Assembly: GCA_024330265.1 (NCBI GenBank)
Contig: JANDLT010000034.1
Span: 1 to 55,012 of the forward strand
Length of the DNA stretch: 55,012 bases
From: Pyrinomonadaceae bacterium MAG19_C2-C3
GTDB taxonomy: Bacteria; Acidobacteriota; Blastocatellia; Pyrinomonadales; Pyrinomonadaceae
Reading direction: 5' to 3'
The notes under the pieces are model-generated. The model was not told the DNA's origin. It was given only the letters and a program-made list of their open reading frames with translations, and made no database searches. Positions within the stretch are counted from its first letter, which is position 1, and each line of letters opens with the position of its first letter. The position numbers and the translations under genes are program-made. Below are positions 49,486 to 55,012 of this stretch, in pieces.

Positions 49486-50466
49486 TTAGCCGCGCATCCT
49501 TTCTTCGAGGTAATCAACGAGACGCGCGAACGGGTCGAAGCCGATGACGCGCGGTGCGTCGGCGACGAAGTTCGATAGGGCGTTGATGTCATAATAGAGA
49601 AGCGAACCGTCGCGGTCGTCAATCGTGTATTCGACTCCGCCGACATCAATTTGAGCCGCCGCGAAAATGCGTTCGACGGCTTCGATGACTTCCGGCGGGG
49701 CATCGTAACCTTCGACACGCAAACCCGTCTTCGGAGCGTCAACCGCGCACGCACCACGCACGAGTTCCACGCCGTCGTTTGTTTGACACGCATCGGCGGG
49801 ACACAAATTAAATTCATCGCCGGATGAAAAAACTTTAATCGCGTAAAGATATTTGCCGCCGAGAGTTTCGACGCGCGTGATGTGACCGCCGCGCGCCGGA
49901 ATAAATTCTTGCACGAGTGCCGTCGCGTCAATCCCCAAATCAATGTTTCCGGCGTTCGCTTCACGCTCAAGTGCATCGCTCGAATCGTATCGCACTATCC
50001 CTGCGCCACTGCCGCCGATGTTGGCTTTGACGACGACGGGGAAACGCAAATCACGCGCGGCTTCGACGGCTTGACCCGCATGATTGATGACGCGGGCGCG
50101 CGGGTAAGGCAGACCCAAACTCTCAAGCATCGAGAGTTGAAGTGCTTTAGATGTTTCAATCGTGAAAGCCCGCGTGCCGTTAATGACGGGGATGCCCGCG
50201 TATTCCATCTGCGCGAGTAAAGCTTGGGTGTAAAAAATCCCGTGCTGTGTACCTTGTCTCAGGTAGGCGGACGGCGACATGCGATTGAAAAATAGGCTGT
50301 ACCGCGGCTGCATATCTTCGGGGCGAAAGAAGTGCGCGCGGGCATCAATCTTTTCAAATGGAATGCCGCGCCGCTCAAGTTCCGCAAACAGCGGACGAAA
50401 CCAATCGGGATGTTCGTAGTAAATCGCTAAGGGAAGTTTGTCAATGGGAAGTTCGCTTGCCGTCAT
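49486..50466 (-). CDS. ATP-grasp domain protein (RimK-like)
   Basis: 326 residues from ATG 50466. A pre-ATP-grasp domain (LAIYYEHPDWFRPLFAELERRGIPFEKIDA, SLFFNRMSPSAYLR) is followed by the ATP-grasp fold: LPYPRARVINHA, FPVVVKANIGGSGAGIVRY (ATP-binding Lys and Gly loop), ALVQEFIPARGGHITRVETLGGKYLYAIKVF, and the metal site VGGVEYTIDDRDGSLLYYDINALSNF. It resembles RimK-type amino-acid or peptide ligases. The acceptor is unknown. The tight coupling with the LLM flavin enzyme suggests a shared small-molecule or peptide modification pathway. Confidence 0.9.
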   Translation of the reverse strand: MTASELPIDKLPLAIYYEHPDWFRPLFAELERRGIPFEKIDARAHFFRPEDMQPRYSLFFNRMSPSAYLRQGTQHGIFYTQALLAQMEYAGIPVINGTRAFTIETSKALQLSMLESLGLPYPRARVINHAGQAVEAARDLRFPVVVKANIGGSGAGIVRYDSSDALEREANAGNIDLGIDATALVQEFIPARGGHITRVETLGGKYLYAIKVFSSGDEFNLCPADACQTNDGVELVRGACAVDAPKTGLRVEGYDAPPEVIEAVERIFAAAQIDVGGVEYTIDDRDGSLLYYDINALSNFVADAPRVIGFDPFARLVDYLEERMRG

Positions 50467-50622
50467 TTGCAAAAACCGGAAACTGAAATAACCGGAAACC
50501 TTTCGCTTAATTGTTTTGTGTGCCGCTAAATCTAACATGACACCACGCCGATTGCCCGCGTGCTTGTAGTAAAATTCTGAAAGTTACATCAAAAGCAGAA
50601 AGTAGAAGGAGCATCAACACGA

Positions 50623-51354
50623 ATGAGTGCCAACCGACCGAATCGCCCGAACGACGCGCTGGCTAACTATGTGCCGGTCGCCGAACGCATCGAAAAATTC
50701 CATGAGCGGTATTCAGAGGGAAGGATTTTAACCACGATTGTCGAGCATGACATCGAGACGGGTTTTATCCTCATGCGCGCCGAAATTTATCGAAATAATG
50801 ATGATGCCATGCCCGCCGCGACGGGTCACGCCTACGAAGTGCGCGGCGAAAGTTTCGTCAACAAAACGAGTTACATAGAAAATGCGGAAACAGGAAGCGT
50901 TGGGCGCGCGTTGGCAATCTTGGGCTTTGAGGTCAAGCGCGGTCTGGCGAGTCGTGAAGAAATGGAAAAGCAATCGCGCGTGACACCCGACACCGCGCCG
51001 CGTCCGCGTCCTGAGCCGCCGCGCCCTGAAGCCTCGCATACCGAACCACCTCGCCCGACGCGGATTGAAGAAACGGTTAATGACGAATTGCCGCGCGCCG
51101 CTCCGACGCTTGGCGCACCGGCGACCGCGACGGCGATTTCAGGCGGGCGGTTGCCGAATGTGCGTTCCGCGACGAGCGCGGAAACTCCGGCGAGTGAAGA
51201 ACAGAAAAGCGAGATTCTCGGCTTGCTCGAACAGTTGCGCCCGCGCGACCGCAAGGCTCAACGCGCCCTTCTGATGGAGAAAACCGGCAAGGGTCTGCGC
51301 GATGAATTGACCGCACCGGAAGCCCAACGATTGATTGATGAATTGAAAGCTTAA
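50623..51354 (+). CDS. ERF-like / phage-type ssDNA-annealing candidate protein
   Basis: 243 residues, ATG 50623 with GAAGGAG upstream. Residues 10-112 (NYVPVAERIEKFHERYSEGRILTTIVEHD, then GHAYEVRGESFVNKTSYIENAETGSVGRALAILGFEVKRGLASREEM) carry the VNKTS-xxENAET-xxGRAL pattern I associate with phage ERF-like and related recombinase families. A Pro/Glu/Arg-rich linker (about 115-190) joins a helical C-terminal domain (EEQKSEILGLLEQLRPRDRKAQRALLMEKTGKG) resembling SAP-like or small recombination-associated bundles. No phage genes flank it. A role in recombination or ssDNA handling is an inference from pattern recall. Confidence 0.65.
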   Translation: MSANRPNRPNDALANYVPVAERIEKFHERYSEGRILTTIVEHDIETGFILMRAEIYRNNDDAMPAATGHAYEVRGESFVNKTSYIENAETGSVGRALAILGFEVKRGLASREEMEKQSRVTPDTAPRPRPEPPRPEASHTEPPRPTRIEETVNDELPRAAPTLGAPATATAISGGRLPNVRSATSAETPASEEQKSEILGLLEQLRPRDRKAQRALLMEKTGKGLRDELTAPEAQRLIDELKA

Positions 51355-51483
51355 ATCACACGACCTCTCAAAATACCTTTCAGAAAACTCGCACCGGAGT
51401 TTCTTTTTCACTTCGCGCCGATGTTATAGTTTCGCCGCTGTCGGGTTTAATCGAGTCGTGATGCACAACGAGCAAAATCTTTA

Positions 51484-51963
51484 ATGCGTTGTTTTTCTTC
51501 CACAAGTCATGGTTCTATCAGCTTACTGCTCGCCTTTTGGTTGAGCGGTCTGGCGTGCGCGATTTTCTGCTTGCCGCAAACTTCGGCGGCGGCTGTAAAT
51601 TTACAAACAACATCACTGACGGTTAAGCGAGACGACGCGAACAAGCTAAACGGGTCACACGAAAACGATTCGCACGCTTGTTGCCGACGCTTCCAAAAGC
51701 CTTCCGGCGCGACTTCGACGCGGTTGAGTCTGGCTGCCGAACAAGTCCCGTCTTCTCATTCGTGCTGTGCTTGGTTCGGACAAACCGCCGTTGCCGATGC
51801 GACGGGCTTTAAGTTGCGCGCGATTGATATGCAAGCGCGCGTTGCGAGAATCTTTTCGCTGCCGCAAGTCTCATCAAAGCAAAAGGCTTTCGCGGCGATT
51901 GGGCAGATGTGGTTGCCGGATGGCGGCGGAACATATTTGAGGTGCTGCATGTTTCTGATTTAG
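51484..51963 (+). CDS. Cys-rich secreted protein of unknown function
   Basis: 159 residues from ATG 51484. The signal or anchor segment is about 10-38 (ISLLLAFWLSGLACAIFCLP). Two Ser-His-x-Cys-Cys clusters (DSHACCRRF about 66; SSHSCCAWF about 91) and a C-terminal TYLRCCMFLI end are the main features. These CC/His pairs suggest metal or disulfide binding. I recognise no named family. It lies upstream of another exported Cys-rich protein at 52055, so a shared metal (copper or silver) function is plausible but unproven. Confidence 0.6.
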   Translation: MRCFSSTSHGSISLLLAFWLSGLACAIFCLPQTSAAAVNLQTTSLTVKRDDANKLNGSHENDSHACCRRFQKPSGATSTRLSLAAEQVPSSHSCCAWFGQTAVADATGFKLRAIDMQARVARIFSLPQVSSKQKAFAAIGQMWLPDGGGTYLRCCMFLI

Positions 51964-52054
51964 AGAGAAGCATCGCAAGTTAAAGTGTGGATACGGTTGT
52001 TCATGCTAAACCTTCAAACGTTTCCAAACCACTTCTTTTAAGGAGAAAGTTCAA

Positions 52055-52243
52055 ATGAAGAAAATCAAAGTCATAACTTTAGGCGTGATTTTAACCCTAA
52101 CGGGTGCGGTCTATGCGACGCAAACGGCATCGTCAACCTCGACTCCGAAAGCGGCGACGACGCAGAGTTGTTGCGCGATGGAAGCTTGCTGCATGGGCGG
52201 CTCGTGCCAGATGCAAGGTGCTTGTTGCGATTCGCACAAATAG
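52055..52243 (+). CDS. Small secreted metallothionein-like Cys/Met peptide
   Basis: 62 residues, ATG 52055 with AAGGAG upstream. Signal peptide 1-21 (MKKIKVITLGVILTLTGAVYA). The mature part is a Thr/Ser/Ala spacer and a C-terminal cluster of CC-x2-M-x-A-CC-M-x3-C-x-M-x3-CC followed by DSHK: seven Cys, three Met and one His in 25 residues. That composition suggests exported metal binding, for example copper or zinc, like a periplasmic metallothionein or CusF-type buffer. No family recognised. Followed by a strong terminator, so monocistronic. Confidence 0.75.
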   Translation: MKKIKVITLGVILTLTGAVYATQTASSTSTPKAATTQSCCAMEACCMGGSCQMQGACCDSHK

Positions 52244-52287
52244 TTTTTGTGTGGTTTTAGTTGCGACAACCTGAAAGGCAACCCGAC

Positions 52288-52317
52288 AAGGGCGAACCAT
52301 TAACTTGGTTCGTCCTT
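52288..52317 (+). terminator. Terminator after Cys-rich peptide gene
   Basis: AAGGGCGAACCA (52288-52299) pairs with TGGTTCGTCCTT (52306-52317), one wobble, loop TTAACT, followed by TCTCTTGC. It lies 45 bases past the stop codon. Confidence 0.8.
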
Positions 52318-52561
52318 TCTCTTGCGCCTGACTTTTGTGATTCGATTTGTTTTGCCTTTGCGCGTAACTGTATCCGTTAAGAAAAAGTAACCGAATCTTA
52401 ACATTCGACTGTTGAAGAAAATGTCGCGGCGCGGTAAGGTGTAACCCAACCCCCGATAAATCGAAAACTGATTACGCGATTAGCGACGCAAAAGTGAATT
52501 ATCTCACCTCGCTCGAATCGTATGGTTTTATACAGCAGTCAATTCAAGGAGGCTCAATCCA
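52318..52561. other. Upstream region of the DUF892 gene
   Basis: About 240 bases with no supported gene. The DUF892 gene has a strong AAGGAGG ribosome site at 52546-52552. A stress-type promoter is expected but no consensus can be named confidently. Confidence 0.4.
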
Positions 52562-53083
52562 ATGGCAATCAAAAGTTTGCAGGAAAAATTCTTACACGGA
52601 CTCGGCGACATATACGACGCCGAACATCAATTCTTGGAAGCACAACAGGAGATGTTGCCGGAAGCGACATCGCCAACCGTCATCTCATTGCTCGAAACGC
52701 ACATCGCGCAGACCGAAGAACATATAACGACGCTTGAAGAAGTCTTTAACCTTCTCGACGAAACGGCGGAGCGCGTCAAATGTGCGGGCGCGGCGGGCAT
52801 CGTCACCGAAGGTCAAAAGACGCTCAAGGAAGTCTCCGGCACTCCGCAACTCGTTGACCTTGCTATCTCCGGCAGTTGCGGCAAGGTCGAGCATTATGAG
52901 ATTGCAAACTACCGCATGTTAATCACAGGCGCGGAGCAGATGGGACAAACGGAAGTTGTCCAACTCTTAACGCGCAATCTGAAACAAGAAGAACAGACCG
53001 CGAAGTTAATCGAACAGAGCGCGCCCGAACTTTTCCAACAGGCGATGAAGGCGGAAGGCACGGGACGCACGGCATCCGCCTAA
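52562..53083 (+). CDS. DUF892 ferritin-like (YciE/YciF) stress protein
   Basis: 173 residues. A four-helix ferritin-like domain: MAIKSLQEKFLHGLGDIYDAEHQFLEAQQEML, LLETHIAQTEEHITTLEEVF, ISGSCGKVEHYEIANYRMLITGAEQMGQ, LLTRNLKQEEQTAKLIEQ. Family Glu and His residues for a di-iron site (ExxH patterns: TEEH, VEHYE) are present. YciE/YciF-type proteins are induced by stress and of unsettled function. A strong ribosome site and own terminator support monocistronic expression. Confidence 0.92.
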   Translation: MAIKSLQEKFLHGLGDIYDAEHQFLEAQQEMLPEATSPTVISLLETHIAQTEEHITTLEEVFNLLDETAERVKCAGAAGIVTEGQKTLKEVSGTPQLVDLAISGSCGKVEHYEIANYRMLITGAEQMGQTEVVQLLTRNLKQEEQTAKLIEQSAPELFQQAMKAEGTGRTASA

Positions 53084-53116
53084 AGTCCGTAACCTTAACA
53101 ACTGATTATTTCGAGT

Positions 53117-53144
53117 CGGGCGATGAGTGAAAATTCATCGCCCG
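53117..53144 (+). terminator. Rho-independent terminator after DUF892 gene
   Basis: CGGGCGATGA (53117-53126) and TCATCGCCCG (53135-53144), 10-bp perfect stem, followed by ATGTTTTTC. Confidence 0.9.
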
Positions 53145-53182
53145 ATGTTTTTCAGGCGATGTTTTTCAAGCAGTGTCTTTAA

Positions 53183-53578
53183 TTAAGCAATCTTCACACC
53201 GTGTCCGGCAGCGATAATTTCCGTGGCAAAGTCGCGCCCGTCGGCGAGTGTGATGTCAGCGACATAACGCCCGAAAGTTTGACGGTCTTTGAACGTCGTG
53301 ACGACGACGGGCGAACCGATGGGCGTGAGATTGGTCAAGACAAAATCGCGCGCCGCTTGCGCCCGTGTGCGTTCGGCGGTGTCGCGGGTGTTGAGTTCCG
53401 GCGTGTCTATCAGGCGCACGCGCACGGTGAGATAAACGTAAGTGTTGAAGCCTACGGATACGAGCAGGTCGAGCGTATCGCCGTCAACGATGTGACGGAC
53501 GACGGCGCGATAAGGTCCGAACGCGGCGAGGCGCGCGAGTTCATCGGGAAAGTTTTCAAACTCTTCGGGCTTTCTCAT
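53183..53578 (-). CDS. Staphylococcal-nuclease-like (SNase) domain protein
   Basis: 131 residues from ATG 53578; a longer form from 53647 has a non-conserved Cys/Phe-rich head. OB-fold nuclease motifs: AVVRHIVDGDTLDLL, VRVRLIDTPELNTRDTAERTRAQAARDFVL (with the Arg and Asp/Glu catalytic set) and FGRYVADITLADGRDFATEIIAAGHGVKI. The second catalytic Arg (RxV after the metal Asp: VRLIDTPE) and the Glu (ERTRAQ) are in place. No signal peptide, so intracellular unless the longer form is used. Monocistronic. Confidence 0.9.
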   Translation of the reverse strand: MRKPEEFENFPDELARLAAFGPYRAVVRHIVDGDTLDLLVSVGFNTYVYLTVRVRLIDTPELNTRDTAERTRAQAARDFVLTNLTPIGSPVVVTTFKDRQTFGRYVADITLADGRDFATEIIAAGHGVKIA

Positions 53579-53776
53579 GGTGATAATTCTTTCAAGTGAA
53601 ACGAAGATGAAGCAACAACATGCGGGGCGCGCCGCAGGTTTTAACATAACGCGAACGATGAGCGATAGCCGCCTCGACGGGTGATGAGTGCGGTTAAGAA
53701 ATGATGCGCGTTCGATGGTTAGTTAAAGCGGCGCGAAATTGTTTTCGGTGTAATTCCGCTTTGCCAGATAAAGCAC

Positions 53777-54472
53777 TTGACAGCACAGCAAAGGCGCATT
53801 AGCATCGGGCTTGTGATTAACAACGTCCGCCCACTAACCACGCCGGAAGACCACGCCGTCACCGCTGCACCGCCAACGGTGCAACAACGCGCGGTTGATA
53901 ATCTCGCTTTCATACGGCACACGATGGAGCGCGCGGCGGCGTTCACGCATGTTTCAGGTTGGGGCATGGTCGCGGTCGGCGCGCTTGCCTTTATCGCCAG
54001 TTTCGCGGCGCGCGTCGTCGCCGGAGACGCGGCGTTGACGGACGGTCGAAGGGCGCGCGTGTGGATGACGGTGTGGCTGGTGCAGGCTGTCATCAGCGCG
54101 GCGGTAGCGGGCGTGTTGATACGGCGCAAGGCGCGTGCGGCGGACGCGGATTTGCTTTCAAGTCCGGGAAAGAAAACGTTGTCGGGCTTCGCGCCGCCGA
54201 TGATTGCCGGAGCGTTGATGACGTTCGCGCTGGCACAACATGGAGTTTTTGCATTGCTTCCCGGCGTGTGGATGCTGCTCTACGGCGTCGCGGTGATGAC
54301 GGGCGGGGCGCATTCGGTGCGGACGCTGCCCGCGATGGGTGTCGCGTTCGTGATGCTCGGCGGCATCGCGTTGTTCATCGCTCCGGCTTATGCCGATTGG
54401 TTGATGGGCGCGGGCTTTGGCAGCTTGCATGTAATCTTTGGAATACTCGTCGTAAGGAGACACGGTGGCTAA
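53777..54472 (+). CDS. Multi-pass membrane protein, regulator-associated
   Basis: 231 residues from TTG 53777; a GTG start at 53812 is also possible. After a polar N-terminus with AVDNLAFIRHTMERAAAFTHVSGWGM, there are about six membrane helices (VAVGALAFIASFAARVV; VWLVQAVISAAVAGVLI; IAGALMTFALAQHGVFALLPGVWMLLYGVAVM; LPAMGVAFVMLGGIALFIAPAYADWLM; GSLHVIFGILVV). No named family recognised. It overlaps the winged-helix regulator gene by 8 bases; such membrane-protein/regulator pairs are common in Acidobacteriota. Confidence 0.8.
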   Translation: MTAQQRRISIGLVINNVRPLTTPEDHAVTAAPPTVQQRAVDNLAFIRHTMERAAAFTHVSGWGMVAVGALAFIASFAARVVAGDAALTDGRRARVWMTVWLVQAVISAAVAGVLIRRKARAADADLLSSPGKKTLSGFAPPMIAGALMTFALAQHGVFALLPGVWMLLYGVAVMTGGAHSVRTLPAMGVAFVMLGGIALFIAPAYADWLMGAGFGSLHVIFGILVVRRHGG

Positions 54473-54896
54473 ACGAACTGCACAAGGCGCGCGCTCATTC
54501 GCTTCGGACGAAGTGGAAACGCGCAAATCGAAAACGCGCGGAACAGGTAACGACGGCGACGCGACCACATCGGCGGCGAACACGCGCGGCACAATCCCGA
54601 ACGCGACGGAACTCAACCGCCTAATTCACGAACGTATGCGTCTCGGTATCGTCAGCGCACTCGCCGTCAACGATAGTTTGACGTTCAACGATTTGAAAGA
54701 ATCCATGCAAACCACCGACGGCAACTTGAGCATACACGCGCGCAAACTCGAAGAAGCGGGTTATATCACCTGCACCAAAAGCTTTGACGGGCGCATCCCG
54801 CGCACGGAATACAAGCTCGCCGCCGCCGGACGTAAGGCACTGGAAAACTACATCAACCATATGGAAGCGTTGATACGCATGACGCGCGAAGGCTAG
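54465..54896 (+). CDS. Winged-helix transcriptional regulator (HTH_27-like)
   Basis: 143 residues from GTG 54465 with AAGGAG 6 bases upstream. A disordered basic N-terminus (about 1-45) precedes a winged-helix domain: LNRLIHERMRLGIVSALAVNDSLTFNDLKESMQTTDGNLSIHARKLEEAGYITCTKSFDGRIPRTEYKLAAAGRKALENYI, a pattern of the MarR/PadR-like HTH_27 group. It is translationally coupled to the upstream membrane protein gene and may control that operon. DNA targets unknown. Confidence 0.9.
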   Translation: MAKRTAQGARSFASDEVETRKSKTRGTGNDGDATTSAANTRGTIPNATELNRLIHERMRLGIVSALAVNDSLTFNDLKESMQTTDGNLSIHARKLEEAGYITCTKSFDGRIPRTEYKLAAAGRKALENYINHMEALIRMTREG

Positions 54897-54992
54897 ATAA
54901 AAAGTTCGCGCGTCAAAATTTTTTAGCCCTTCGCTTTGTGATGTCAAGTGCTTTGCACTAAATCGAACCATATAACATTGGGACAGTTTAGA

Positions 54993-55010
54993 GGCGGGCT
55001 TCCGCCCGCC
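54993..55010. repeat. Palindrome GGCGGG-CTTCCG-CCCGCC at window end
   Basis: A 6-bp GC stem with a CTTCCG loop at the right edge, of the same style as the internal palindromes of the MITE-like elements; it may be the left part of another such element cut by the window. Confidence 0.5.
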
Positions 55011-55012
55011 AT

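Noticed and set aside
49482..49976. An N-terminal extension of the LLM oxidoreductase frame upstream of 49481
   Set aside because: Low-complexity sequence unlike the family that overlaps the ATP-grasp gene in antisense sense; the conserved protein begins MRYGYWMPVFGG.
53579..53647. A secreted form of the SNase protein using the start at 53647
   Set aside because: The added 23 residues are Cys/Pro-rich without a proper signal peptide, and family similarity begins after 53578.

Overview
The window looks like a chromosomal segment of an Acidobacteriota bacterium, possibly class Blastocatellia. The strongest pointer is the protein at 38570-40795, which carries the N-terminal region typical of 'VWFA-related acidobacterial domain' proteins. 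Secreted proteins with carboxypeptidase-regulatory-like domains, a PqqD-type protein with a Cys tail and a CHAT/DUF928-like/CHASE2-cyclase cluster fit this. Coding density is high. No insertion sequence, phage or CRISPR array is visible. The taxonomic call is an inference.

Left part (1-11.5 kb, mostly minus strand): two secreted proteins that share an almost identical C-terminal regulatory-like domain, a PqqD/Tat/Cys-tail protein, an AlkA-type DNA glycosylase (plus strand), and a probable operon of CHASE2 adenylate cyclase, DUF928-like secreted protein and TPR-CHAT protease-like protein. Divergent from the cyclase is a three-gene redox module (12.1-18.1 kb): a cyclic-nucleotide-binding/4Fe-4S/cytochrome-b-like fusion, an FHA/seven-haem cytochrome c fusion, and a ferredoxin/flavoprotein fusion whose flavoprotein domain appears circularly permuted. 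This module is my best candidate for an undescribed system: a membrane electron-transfer chain that may be gated by cAMP and by phosphoprotein binding.

Middle part (18-32.7 kb): radical SAM protein, DUF2721 membrane protein, histone-H1-like Lys/Ala protein, glycine-zipper protein, CysQ-like phosphatase, an A+T-rich lipoprotein gene flanked by attC-like sequences (possible stray integron cassette), then SbcD-like nuclease, Lon-N protein, MoaD-MoaE fusion and methyltransferase, followed by topA, dprA and tRNA-Sec.

Right part (32.7-55 kb): enoyl-CoA hydratase, an M16 peptidase pair split by an AbrB/Doc toxin-antitoxin pair, YacP-like NYN protein, FKBP, VWFA-type protein, SelB, a complete trpEGDCF operon, LLM flavin oxidoreductase with ATP-grasp, an ERF-like ssDNA-annealing candidate, two Cys-rich secreted proteins, a DUF892 ferritin-like protein, a nuclease and a membrane protein/regulator pair. 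tRNA-Sec and SelB together imply selenocysteine use, although no selenoprotein, selA or selD was recognised here.

Two classes of intergenic repeat run through the window. One is hairpins whose arms are tandem 7-mers (AGTGGAT, AGTGGTC, AGTAGGC, GAGAAAG or CGCAGAG type). They fill whole intergenic gaps, abut start codons and supply stop codons: three unrelated proteins end in the same repeat-encoded D-N-G-stop. The other is 200-290 bp MITE-like elements with terminal inverted repeats and internal GC palindromes.
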